From: Methylomonas koyamae
GTDB lineage: Bacteria > Pseudomonadota > Gammaproteobacteria > Methylococcales > Methylomonadaceae
DNA length: 64,000 nucleotides
Direction: 5' to 3'
Assembly (NCBI RefSeq): GCF_019669905.1
Contig: NZ_AP019777.1
Location: forward strand, 2,728,001-2,792,000
Under the pieces are notes generated by a model. The model was not told where the DNA came from. It was given only the letters and a program-made list of their open reading frames with translations, and did no database searches. Made by a program: the position numbers and the translations under genes. Positions 55,000-63,509 of the stretch are shown here, piece by piece (within the stretch, counting starts at the first letter, position 1; each line of letters starts with the position of its first letter).

Positions 55000-56354
55000 C
55001 AGGCTGGTGAAAAACCCACTGATATTTCCCCTTACCCACGGTTTCCGTGATTTTTTCGTGTTGAAATCGGTCATGACATCGAGTTTCAACCGTTTTGCCC
55101 CTGTTTCAAGGGCTTTTTATTCGCCTGAAGCCGTCTGTGGACGGTTTTCAGGCGCACTTCGCCCTAGGTGGGCGCACTCCACGCCGGTTTCGGCGTGAAC
55201 ACCAATAGGTTGAGCAAGCGCGTCAGGTTGTAGGCGGCAAAGCAAAACAAGGCCTGACCTGCGACTTTGGCTAAGCCGATGTGGCGGGTTTTACGCAGGC
55301 CCCCGACGGTCTTGATCCAGCCGAAGGCTTCTTCGACGATTTTGCGGCGCTTGAGGCTTTGAGCGTACGCTTTGCCGCGCGCGGTGCGGCCATCGACGGC
55401 ACTGCCGGTCTTTTTGCGAGCAACATGGGCTTTGATGTCTTGCGTCTTGAGTTTGTTGACGAACGCCGGTTGGTCATAGCCTTTGTCGGCACCGACGCTG
55501 CCGCCTTTGGGAACACGGCGTTTGATCATTGTTTGCGCGGCTTCGATTTCAGCGGTGCCGGTGGCTTGGGTGGTTTCGACATCGACAATCAGGCCGTTAC
55601 GATTCTCGGATAGGGCATGGGTGATGTAACGCAGTTTGGCCTCGGTGTATTCGCCTTTCTTGTAAAGCCGCGCTTCGGGGTCTGTCGTGCTCTGATGCGT
55701 GGCATTGCTGCGCTTTTCGCCGCTGAAGTCGACCTCGGGATTGCGGCCGGCGGGTTTATCAGGACCGCTGCCGTCTTTCTTCACGAAGCTTTTGTGCGAG
55801 GCCCAGGCTTCGATCAGGCTGCCGTCGACACTGAAGTGTTCGTCGGACACCAGGTTTTGCCATTCGGCAATGGCCAAGACCCGCTCAAAAAACTCGCGAC
55901 TCAGTGCTTCGGACAGCAGGCGCTCGCGGTTGGCGCTGAACACGCTGCGTTCCCAGACAGCATCGTCGATACCCAAACCGACAAACCAGCGAAACAGCAG
56001 GTTGTAGTCCAGCTGTTCCATCAACTGGCGTTCGCTACGAACGGTGTACAGCACTTGCAATAGCAAGGCGCGCAGCAGTTTTTCGGGCGCAATCGACGGG
56101 CGGCCAGTATGGGAGTAGCATTCGGCAAAGACCGCATCCATAGAGGCCAATACGCCATCGACGAGTAGCCGTAAACGACGCAACGGATGCTGTTTGGGAA
56201 TACGGTCTTCCAGGCTAACGTAGCTGAACCAGCTATTTTGAATGGCATCGTGTCCGCGCATGGGGGGCTTCTCCAATTTAGATGCGCTATTTTACTTGTT
56301 TGCTGAGGCTATGCGCCTTGATGACTGCAGCTTTGGGAGTTTTTCACCAGCCTG
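55000..56354 (-). mobile_element. IS5-family insertion sequence, copy 2
   Basis: Again 1,355 bp, same 16-bp terminal repeats (55000-55015 and 56339-56354) and CTAA duplication (54996-54999 and 56355-56358). As far as compared it equals copy 1 (27735-29089), but in opposite orientation, implying recent transposition within this genome. Confidence 0.93.
55164..56261 (-). CDS. IS5-family transposase (copy 2)
   Basis: Same 365-residue DDE transposase as at 27828-28925, intact, on the minus strand. See copy 1 for motifs. Confidence 0.93.
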   Translation of the reverse strand: MRGHDAIQNSWFSYVSLEDRIPKQHPLRRLRLLVDGVLASMDAVFAECYSHTGRPSIAPEKLLRALLLQVLYTVRSERQLMEQLDYNLLFRWFVGLGIDDAVWERSVFSANRERLLSEALSREFFERVLAIAEWQNLVSDEHFSVDGSLIEAWASHKSFVKKDGSGPDKPAGRNPEVDFSGEKRSNATHQSTTDPEARLYKKGEYTEAKLRYITHALSENRNGLIVDVETTQATGTAEIEAAQTMIKRRVPKGGSVGADKGYDQPAFVNKLKTQDIKAHVARKKTGSAVDGRTARGKAYAQSLKRRKIVEEAFGWIKTVGGLRKTRHIGLAKVAGQALFCFAAYNLTRLLNLLVFTPKPAWSAPT

Positions 56355-56547
56355 CTAAACCGATTTAAAGCGGCTTTCCAGTCATGCAATGGCAGGGTCC
56401 ATTTTTTACTGATACTCATCAGTGCCAGATAAAACAGTTTCGATAATGCTTCGTCATTGGGGAACGAGCCGCGATTCTTGGTGATTTTCCTAAGGCTCAT
56501 GTTAAACGACTCGATGGCATTGGTACCCAAAGATACTGTTATCCGAG

Positions 56548-57330
56548 TCAAGCCAAATGCACAGCCGAATCGAAAGGTTTAGCGGATTTCAGAACACCGA
56601 ACGCCACATGAATCAATTTACGCATCATGGCACCGATGATGAGCTTATTGGGCTTACCGGCGCTGGCTAATCGGCTTCTGAATTGTTTGCCCCAGGCCGT
56701 TTTGTAGAGTGTCACCATGGCCGACATATACATCGCCTTACGCAAGAATGCATGGCCGACTTTGGAAAGCCTGGGTTTGCCCTTGATGCTACTGCCCGAT
56801 TCGTATTGTCGGGGATCGAGTCCGGCAAAGGCGGCAGCCTGCCGGCTATTGGCGAAGCGCGAGGTGTCGGCGTAGAACGCCAGAATGATGGCGCTGGTGC
56901 GCTCACCAATGCCTGGAATACTGTCGAGCAGTTCGCGCTGTTGCTTGAGATCAGGATGGTGATCGATATGATCGTTGATGGTATTGATCAATTGCCGAAT
57001 AGCACTATCCAGCCAATTCAGATGTTGCTGAATGTCCTCGCGCACGGCTTCCCGTGCCACCAGCAAGCGGTTGCTTTCCTGAGTGCGCATGGTTTGTAAG
57101 GCGTCCAGGCGTAACACCAAAGCACGTAGCGTGACTTCCGCCTCGCAACGGGGCTGCCAAGCAGGTGGTTGGCGCTCGGCACAGAAATCGGCGATGAGTT
57201 TGGCGTCGATGGTGTCGGTTTTGCTGCGGGTGAGCCGTGAAGCACCATAGGCTTTGATTTGTGCCGGATTGACGACGCTGACGGTTAAACCGGCGAAGTT
57301 GCCAATGCAGGTGACTGGATCACGACGCAT
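56548..57330 (-). pseudogene. IS110-family transposase, 5'-truncated
   Basis: 260 residues, against more than 310 in the family. The fragment starts within the RuvC-like domain (LTVSVVNPAQIKAYGASRLTRSKTDTIDAKLIADFC) and keeps the C-terminal transposase_20 domain (LLDSIPGIGERTSAIILAFYAD, AAFAGLDPRQYESGSSIKG). The first acidic catalytic segment is absent, so the protein is probably inactive. The IS110 sequence starts near 56525 and is joined at about 57330 to an hsdS fragment. Confidence 0.85.
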
Positions 57331-58338
57331 AAATCGACTTATTCAGAGGCTGGTTTAGCTCAAAGCAAGCTTTGGCCAAAAGGCACGTTGTGCATCACCA
57401 TTGCCGCCAATATTGCCAAAGCAGCGATTTTGGAATTCGATGCTTGTTTCCCGGATAGTGTTGTTGGCTTTACGCCGTTTGAGGGTATCTCAAGCGAATA
57501 CGTGCTGTATTGCATCAGGTTTTATCAGGAATATTTCGAGCATAGGGCACCGAAAGCGGCGCAGATGAATATCAACCTGGAAACGCTAAGAACGTTGCGA
57601 GTCCCCAAGCCGCCCGAATCACTGCAACTTGAGTTCGCCGATTTTGTTAAACAGGTGCGTTTACTGAGTCAAGCAACGACTGAGCAATTCGAAAAGCATA
57701 ATGAATTGCTGAACGAACTTAAAATTGCTGCATTTTCCGGTGAATTGACCGCCGGCTGGCGAGAAACAAATAGGGATGAAATTGTCGCCGCTGTAGCGGA
57801 AAGGGATGAGTTACTAAATAAAAAGTCTACCAAGCCATTCAAGGCAGACGAACTCGATAATCAAACCCAACCGGTAACATCAAAATCAGTCAGGGCAAAA
57901 ACTCGTGACGCCGCTCCAGATCAACTCCGAAAACTGAACGAACAAGGGCGACCCGCTCGCCATTGGCTCCTCAACGAACTCAGTGAATTTCAAGGTGCAA
58001 TTTGGACCATGTTGCGTCACGAATGGCCTCAAAAACTGGTCATCGTCGACGATCCCGAAGCGTTTAACGACTTCTGCACCGATCCGCAAACCACTTGGCC
58101 GATTGAACATTTCAACGCCTCGCCCAACCGTATTCGCCGCACGCTGGAACAACTGGCGGCCTTGGGCTTGATCGCCAAAGTCAGCGTACCGCGCCAGAAT
58201 GCGGCGACACAACAAACCGAGTACTTAACTGCCTTCCGCCCGCTACGCAACGACGAGAACAGCCGCTTGAGCGACGCGGCGGTGTTGATAAACGCGCTAA
58301 ATGGCGATGGGCCATTGGCCGGTCATTTAGCGGAGTAA
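57331..58338 (+). pseudogene. Type I specificity subunit (hsdS) remnant, system 3
   Basis: The C-terminal part of an HsdS: LWPKGTLCITIAANIAKAAI, VLYCIRFYQEYFEHRAPKAAQMNINLETLRTLRVPKPP, then EFADFVKQVRLLSQATTEQFEKHNELLNELKIAAFSGELTAGWRE. About 190 extra residues follow (WLLNELSEFQGAIWTMLRHE and a winged-helix-like end), an accessory tail seen in some HsdS. The frame stays open upstream to the IS110 joint, so the first recognition domain is gone. No hsdM or hsdR partner remains in the window. Confidence 0.82.
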
Positions 58339-58405
58339 GCGGGCTTAAGACATGGCAATAAAGCGCTTCCCGGAACATGGATTGTTCCGAATCACAAGAT
58401 TGTTG

Positions 58406-58482
58406 CCCCCCTCTTTGAAAAAGAGGGGTTGGGGGAGATTTTTTAAATAAATCCCCCTTAATCCCCCTTTTTCAAAGGGGGA
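58406..58482. repeat. CCCCC/GGGGG palindromic repeat unit
   Basis: Two runs of CCCCCTCTTTGAAAAAGAGG type and AATCCCCCTTAATCCCCC type form a nearly complementary 77-bp palindrome, with an inner stem CCCCTCTTT/AAAGAGGGG at 58407-58427. This is a familiar dispersed intergenic repeat type in several bacterial groups. It sits between the hsdS remnant and the ATPase fragment. Confidence 0.75.
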
Positions 58483-58505
58483 AGTTATGTGTAGTGAGAT
58501 CCTTA

Positions 58506-58680
58506 ATGAAACTGCGTTATCTACATTTGCAAGACTACCCACCGATCAAGGACATCAAGGTGTTATTCGCTAGCGGTTCGCCGCTGCAACGCGATTGCGC
58601 GATTCGCTTCGTAGTTGGCGTCAACGGCAGCGGTAAATCCAATTTGCTGCGCGCCTTGGCCGAGGTGTTTTTAGCCTTAC
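58506..58680 (+). pseudogene. N-terminal fragment of an AAA-type ATPase
   Basis: About 58 codons: KLRYLHLQDYPPIKDIKVLF, then IRFVVGVNGSGKSNLLRALAEVF with a Walker A motif, as in AAA_21/AAA_15 ATPases found beside restriction genes. It ends abruptly where a different gene's 3' part begins in another frame, a deletion join between about 58665 and 58690. Confidence 0.75.
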
Positions 58681-58684
58681 CCTT

Positions 58685-59227
58685 GATGATATACAAGTCG
58701 ATCATTGGCTAGCTAAAAGCGAATATCCATTGTTCAGTGTTGGCGTTGATAATTTGGTGCCGATTTGCGGGAAATGTAATTCCCCAGGAATCAAAGGCAC
58801 TAAGTCCGTGCATGATTCGGGTTGTTTTACAAATTGGTTTCACCCGTATTTGAGGCATCCTAATGGTTCAGTGTCTTTGGGTTACGATCAGCATACAGCG
58901 TCAATAACGTTCTCCACTTTCGATCTCGTCGATGCTCCGAAAGCAGCTAATTTGGATAGGTTGCTTAATTTAACCGAGCGCTGGACACGCGAATTTAAGG
59001 CGGAACATTTAAAACAAAGACGGAAATTAATGGAGCGCGAACGGCAGAGACTTGAGAAAGGCCAAACTCGGCAAACGCATGGCGAAATAGAAAATTATTT
59101 TCAAACGGAATTGGAGGAACTTTCAGCGGCCGAACCTCATTATGAGGTTCATCAAGTACTGTTCAATACTATTTTGGAACCGTGCAGATTAGCGGCTTGG
59201 AAATCAGAATTAGAGGCCATTTCGTGA
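58685..59227 (+). pseudogene. C-terminal fragment of an HNH-type nuclease protein
   Basis: In the frame next to the ATPase fragment the code reads LDDIQVDHWLAKSEYPLFS, then VGVDNLVPICGKCNSPGIKG. The DHW...YP...NLVPIC..CN pattern is that of an HNH endonuclease. A long charged helical tail (RRKLMERERQRLEKGQ) follows to a TGA at 59225. The N-terminus is missing. Confidence 0.72.
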
Positions 59228-59454
59228 ATACTAAACATGATCCTATCTCGTTAATTGACACACCTCACGGCTATGTCGATTGGCTAACCGATCTCAAAAC
59301 CCGTATCCATTCCGCCCCGCAACGCGCGGCCTTATCCGTCAACCACGAATTGGTTTTGCTGTATTGGCAAATCGGTCGTGACATACGTTCAGGAGTTTCG
59401 AAATGTCTATACCTATGTATGCCATTACGGGAACACCAATCGTTCGCAATCTGA
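59224..59454 (+). pseudogene. DUF1016 (YhcG-type) protein, N-terminal fragment
   Basis: Starts with a GTG overlapping the HNH gene's stop (GTGA). It reads DPISLIDTPHGYVDWLTDLK and SAPQRAALSVNHELVLLYWQIGRDIRSG, the family's helical domain, then turns into unrelated residues and stops. The nuclease half is absent. Related in domain to the intact DUF1016 gene at 13793-14917. About 190 bases of non-coding sequence follow, up to arsR. Confidence 0.78.
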
Positions 59455-59610
59455 GGATGAAAATTCTCTCATTCTGGAAATAGGGTTAAACCAAAGGTGC
59501 CAATGGCCACCGCCAGTTTTGATAATGCTGGTTTTTTCATAAATTGAACCGAAAGATGATGACTGGAACGCCAAGCCTAACTTTGTCGCGTGACAATTTC
59601 GTGAAATCCA

Positions 59611-59647
59611 TTGACTAATTTTTATATTTCGACTAATTTTGAAATAT
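59611..59647 (+). promoter_or_regulatory. ars promoter and candidate ArsR operator
   Basis: TTGACT (59611-59616), 17 bases, then TAATTT (59634-59639) make a good sigma-70 promoter. An inverted repeat ATATTTC (59624-59630) / GAAATAT (59641-59647) overlaps it and is a plausible ArsR site. The -10 ends only 6 bases before the arsR ATG, so the transcript would be leaderless or nearly so if this promoter and start are right. Confidence 0.55.
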
Positions 59648-59975
59648 GGAAAATAAAACCGCCGTTACTGCTCTCGCTGCCCTCGCTCAAGAAACACGCT
59701 TATCCATTTTTCGAATCCTGATTCAAGTGGGGTCCGACGGTTTGACCGCCGGCAAAATTAGTGAAACCTTGGGAATTCCACCATCTTCGCTGTCGTTTCA
59801 TCTTAAGGAATTGGTTTATGCCGGCTTGATCAAATCGCGCAATGAGAGCCGGTTTGTGATTTATTCAGCCAATTTTGATGCCATGAATGAACTTTTGGCG
59901 TTCTTGAGCGAGAACTGCTGTGGTGGTAATGATTGTTTATCAATTTCTCATCCGGTTTGCACGGTCGAGACATAA
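59646..59975 (+). CDS. arsR: Arsenite-responsive repressor ArsR
   Basis: 109 residues, ArsR/SmtB winged helix: LAALAQETRLSIFRILIQVG, then KISETLGIPPSSLSFHLKELVYAGLIKSRNESRFVIYS. Arsenite-binding cysteines are probably in the C-terminal ENCCGGNDC, not in the helix ELCVC position of the E. coli type. It is the first gene of the arsenic operon and should shut it off when arsenite is absent. No Shine-Dalgarno sequence is visible before the ATG. Confidence 0.92.
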   Translation: MENKTAVTALAALAQETRLSIFRILIQVGSDGLTAGKISETLGIPPSSLSFHLKELVYAGLIKSRNESRFVIYSANFDAMNELLAFLSENCCGGNDCLSISHPVCTVET

Positions 59976-60060
59976 GGTGACTGTTGAACTCGTTCAAAAT
60001 CAATGGCTGCTTTGCTCAGTTCATCACCATTTATCAACTTGTCATTGAGAGGAAAACATC

Positions 60061-60552
60061 ATGAACGATAAAGTTTTGAACGTGCTGTTTCTGTGCACCG
60101 GTAACTCGGCCAGAAGCATCATGGCTGAGGGCCTGCTGACCAAATACTCCAATGGCCACTTCAATGCTTTCAGCGCCGGTAGTCATCCGACGGGTCAAGT
60201 CAATCCCTTCGCTTTGGAAAGGCTGGAGTTAGAAGGCATTACGCTACCCAATGCACGGAGTAAAAGTTGGGATGAGTTTGCGCGACTCGATGCACCTGCC
60301 TTGGACTTCGTCATTACTGTTTGTGATAACGCGGCAAGCGAAGTGTGTCCGGTTTGGCCAGGTCAACCGATGACCGCGCATTGGGGGGTATTTGACCCCG
60401 CAGCGGCGGATGAGCATGAAAAACGGCTGGCATTCGGCAAAGCCTTTGCCATTCTGGAGCGTCGCATTACGTTATTCACCAATTTACCGATAGCCAACCT
60501 TGAACGCATGTCCTTACAACGACAGATTCAAGATATTGGCAAAACGGAGTAA
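60061..60552 (+). CDS. arsC: Arsenate reductase, thioredoxin-coupled (first of three)
   Basis: 163 residues of the low-molecular-weight phosphatase fold. The P-loop CTGNSARS carries the nucleophilic cysteine and arginine. Redox cysteines further on lie in VCDNAASEVCPVWPGQP. It reduces arsenate to arsenite, then recycled by thioredoxin. GAGAGG stands before the start. It is closer to the third copy (63510) than to the second (60608), which has a different P-loop neighbourhood and tail. Confidence 0.93.
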   Translation: MNDKVLNVLFLCTGNSARSIMAEGLLTKYSNGHFNAFSAGSHPTGQVNPFALERLELEGITLPNARSKSWDEFARLDAPALDFVITVCDNAASEVCPVWPGQPMTAHWGVFDPAAADEHEKRLAFGKAFAILERRITLFTNLPIANLERMSLQRQIQDIGKTE

Positions 60553-60607
60553 TCCCTGAATAAATCAGGGACATTACCCATTTCTTACTCAACCGTTAAG
60601 ATTTACG

Positions 60608-61090
60608 ATGAATGTATTATTCCTTTGTACCGGTAATTCTTGCCGCTCACTGATGGGTGAAGCGGTTTTCAATCATCTAGCCCCCGAAGGCTGGCAGGCT
60701 ATCAGCGCCGGTAGTAAACCCATTGGCAGACTCAACAGCGGCGCCGTGGCGTTGCTGGAAGAAAAAGGCATCTCGACCGAAGGCTACTACAGCAAGTCCT
60801 GGAACGATTTGCCAGTCACACCGGATATTGTGATCAGCGTGTGTGGTAATGCGGCCAACGAAACATGCCCCGCCTATCTGGGCCCTGTCTTGCGCAGTCA
60901 CTGGGGTGTGGAAGACCCCGCACATGCCGTTGGCACCGAAGCGGAAATCAAATCAGCGTTCGAAACGGCCTATGGCATTTTGCGTTACCGGATCGAGCAA
61001 TTTCTGGCTTTACCGCTGGATGAATTAAAAAACCAGCCTGAACGCTTGAAAGCGGAAATGGACCGTATCGGCGTTTCTTTGCCTGAATGA
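60608..61090 (+). CDS. arsC: Arsenate reductase, thioredoxin-coupled (second)
   Basis: 160 residues. P-loop CTGNSCRS has an extra cysteine, and the redox pair is in SVCGNAANETCPAYLGPV, followed by HWGVEDPAHAVGTEAE; this is the classic ArsC sequence of the thioredoxin type (B. subtilis-like). It lies 55 bases after the first copy. The two are distinct paralogues, not a recent duplication. Confidence 0.93.
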   Translation: MNVLFLCTGNSCRSLMGEAVFNHLAPEGWQAISAGSKPIGRLNSGAVALLEEKGISTEGYYSKSWNDLPVTPDIVISVCGNAANETCPAYLGPVLRSHWGVEDPAHAVGTEAEIKSAFETAYGILRYRIEQFLALPLDELKNQPERLKAEMDRIGVSLPE

Positions 61091-61105
61091 TTTAGGAGTG
61101 TAGTC

Positions 61106-61702
61106 ATGACAACTATTCAAGTTTTCGATCCATCCCTATGTTGCAGCAGCGGTGTGTGTGGTGTCGATGTCGATCAGCAATTAGTAGAGTTTGCCACCAA
61201 CGTTGACTGGGCTAAACAAAACGGCGTCACCATTGAACGCTTTAATTTGGCGCAACAACCGATGGCATTCGCCGAAAATCCGGTCGTAAAAGCCTTTTTG
61301 GAAAGTTCCGGGGCGGAAGGATTGCCATTGATCTTGATCGATGGGGCGCTGGCATTGACGGGGCGTTATCCATCCCGAAGCGAATTAATGCGCTGGCTGA
61401 ATATTGATGCAATATCCGAGCAGAACGCCGAACTGATTGCCATTGGGGCAGCCATCGCGGCGGGTTGCGATCCGTGTTTCAAGTTCCATTACGATAAGGC
61501 CAGAAAGCTCGGTGTCGCCAATGAAACCATGATGGAAGCGGTCAATATCGGTTATACGGTCAAGCAAGCCGCCGGTAAAAACATGTTGGCTCTGGCAGAC
61601 CGGATGTTAGGTTCGGGATCGACCGAAAAGGCGGCCTCGTCTTGCTGTGGCGGCTCTTCGGCTGATCAGCCAAAAGAGGAAGCCGGCGGGTGTTGCCGCT
61701 AA
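61106..61702 (+). CDS. arsD: ArsD metallochaperone fused to an AhpD-like domain
   Basis: 198 residues, AGGAG before the ATG. Residues 1-100 are ArsD, with the arsenite-binding C12, C13 and C18 in the same positions as E. coli ArsD. Residues 105-170 are a carboxymuconolactone decarboxylase/AhpD-like domain with CDPCFKFH, so C121, C124 and H128 form a CxxCxxxH redox motif. The tail has two further Cys pairs (CC at 180-181 and 196-197). ArsD hands arsenite to the ArsA ATPase; the AhpD domain might use thiol redox chemistry. Fusions of this kind are known in some genomes, but I cannot judge how common they are. Confidence 0.85.
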   Translation: MTTIQVFDPSLCCSSGVCGVDVDQQLVEFATNVDWAKQNGVTIERFNLAQQPMAFAENPVVKAFLESSGAEGLPLILIDGALALTGRYPSRSELMRWLNIDAISEQNAELIAIGAAIAAGCDPCFKFHYDKARKLGVANETMMEAVNIGYTVKQAAGKNMLALADRMLGSGSTEKAASSCCGGSSADQPKEEAGGCCR

Positions 61703-61736
61703 TACGGCTTTTCATGTCTTAACTCAAGAGTTGCCC

Positions 61737-63494
61737 ATGCACTACTTAACCCACGCACCACGCTTTTTGTTCTTCACCGGCAAAGGTGGTGTCGGCAAAA
61801 CTTCGGTTGCCTGCGCTACCGCTATTCGATTGGCCGAGAATGGTCATCCCGTTTTACTGGTCAGCACTGATCCGGCTTCCAATGTCGGCCAGGTTTTTGG
61901 TTTGACTATCGGCAACCGGATAACCCCGATTCCTGATGTATCCGGATTAAGCGCGTTGGAAATCGATCCCATGGCCGCCGCGCTGGCCTACCGGGAGCGT
62001 ATAGTCGGTCCGGTAAAAGGCGTGCTGCCGGATGCAGTGGTTAAAAGTATCGAAGAGCAACTATCGGGTGCCTGCACCACTGAAATTGCCGCGTTCGACG
62101 AGTTTACCGGTTTATTAACGGATGAGGCGTTGATCGCCGGTTATGACCACATCGTGTTCGATACTGCGCCGACGGGTCATACCATCCGGCTTTTGCAATT
62201 GCCTGGGGCATGGACCGGCTTCCTGGAAACGGGTAAAGGTGACGCATCCTGTCTAGGGCCTTTGGCCGGTTTGGAAAAGCAACGCTCGCAATACAAAGCA
62301 GCCGTAGCGGCCTTATCCGATAGTCAGCGAACGCGGCTGATTCTGGTGGCCCGTCCTCAACAAACCACCTTGCGCGAAGTCGCGCGTACCCATGAAGAAT
62401 TGGCCGCCATTGGTTTGCATAATCAATATCTGCTCATCAATGCCATCATGCCGGTTGAACAGGTAGCCGATGATCCTCTGGCATTGGCTATTGTTCAACG
62501 CGAACAAGCAGCCTTGGCGGCAATACCCAAACAGCTAGCGGGTTTGCCGCGCGATGAAGTCTTATTGAAGTCCTTCAATATGGTGGGCCTGCGTGCCCTG
62601 CGTCGATTATTGGACAATGACGCCGCAGAAAACGTGATGCCGAACGAGCCCTTGAGGTTTGGCAATTATCCCAGTTTGTCCGCCTTGGTTGGTGAAATTG
62701 CCCAAGAAGGCCATGGCCTAGTGATGTTGATGGGTAAAGGTGGTGTGGGCAAGACCACGTTGGCCTCGGCGATAGCAGTTGATCTCGCTCGTCGCGGTTT
62801 GCCTGTACATTTGACGACATCTGACCCAGCGGCGCATTTGCAGGAAACCTTGGATGGCGTGCTGGATCATTTAACCGTCAGCCGTATCGATCCTCATGCC
62901 GAGACTGAACGCTACCGCCAGCATGTATTGGAAACCAAAGGCGCTCAACTGGACGACCAAGGCCGAGCATTATTGGAAGAAGATTTGCGTTCGCCCTGTA
63001 CCGAGGAAATAGCGGTGTTTCAAGCGTTTTCGCGGATCATTCGTGAAGCAGGCAAACAATTTGTAGTGATGGACACGGCACCTACCGGCCACACCTTGCT
63101 ATTACTGGATGCGACCGGGGCTTATCATCGGGAAGTCGCTCGGCAAATGCAAACCGGTGCCCACTATCTGACGCCGATGATGCAATTGCAGGATAGCCGA
63201 CAAACCAAAGTGTTAATCGCGACGCTGGCGGAAACCACCCCCGTCCTGGAGGCTGCTAATTTGCAAAACGATCTGCGTCGGGCTGGCATCGAACCCTGGG
63301 CCTGGATCGTCAATAACAGCATCGCCGCCACCCCAGTCAAATCCCCGCTCTTGCAGCAACGGGCCCACAACGAACTGCGCGAAATTGAGGCCATCGCCAA
63401 CCAGCATGCGCCGCGTTATGCCGTCGTGCCGTTGTTACAGGAAGAGCCTGTCGGCATTACGCGCTTGCAACACTTAGCCAATCCTGGACAGTAA
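61737..63494 (+). CDS. arsA: Arsenite-translocating ATPase ArsA
   Basis: 585 residues from the ATG at 61737, normal for double-domain ArsA. Each half has a P-loop (FTGKGGVGKTS near 13-23 and MGKGGVGKTT near 330) and a DTAPTGHT signal-transduction motif (near 145 and 450). Metal-site cysteines are in GACTTEIAAFDEF and RSPCTEEIAVF. It energises the ArsB/Acr3 efflux pump, which is not in the window and probably lies downstream. Confidence 0.95.
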   Translation: MHYLTHAPRFLFFTGKGGVGKTSVACATAIRLAENGHPVLLVSTDPASNVGQVFGLTIGNRITPIPDVSGLSALEIDPMAAALAYRERIVGPVKGVLPDAVVKSIEEQLSGACTTEIAAFDEFTGLLTDEALIAGYDHIVFDTAPTGHTIRLLQLPGAWTGFLETGKGDASCLGPLAGLEKQRSQYKAAVAALSDSQRTRLILVARPQQTTLREVARTHEELAAIGLHNQYLLINAIMPVEQVADDPLALAIVQREQAALAAIPKQLAGLPRDEVLLKSFNMVGLRALRRLLDNDAAENVMPNEPLRFGNYPSLSALVGEIAQEGHGLVMLMGKGGVGKTTLASAIAVDLARRGLPVHLTTSDPAAHLQETLDGVLDHLTVSRIDPHAETERYRQHVLETKGAQLDDQGRALLEEDLRSPCTEEIAVFQAFSRIIREAGKQFVVMDTAPTGHTLLLLDATGAYHREVARQMQTGAHYLTPMMQLQDSRQTKVLIATLAETTPVLEAANLQNDLRRAGIEPWAWIVNNSIAATPVKSPLLQQRAHNELREIEAIANQHAPRYAVVPLLQEEPVGITRLQHLANPGQ

Positions 63495-63509
63495 CCGTGC
63501 GATTTTTTC

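Larger units (their letters stand above)
54927..56524 (-). mobile_element. Remnant of a second IS256-type element, split by IS5 and cut by IS110
   Basis: The left end GAGGGTGT at 54927 matches the end of the intact IS256 copy. The C-terminal transposase code is in two parts, 54949-54999 (SIQFEERMPSD, stop) and 56355-56524 (TNAIESFNMSLRKITKNRGS through AALNRF). The IS5-type copy 2 lies between them. The right end is missing and IS110 sequence follows. Substitutions show it has diverged from the intact copy. Confidence 0.82.
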
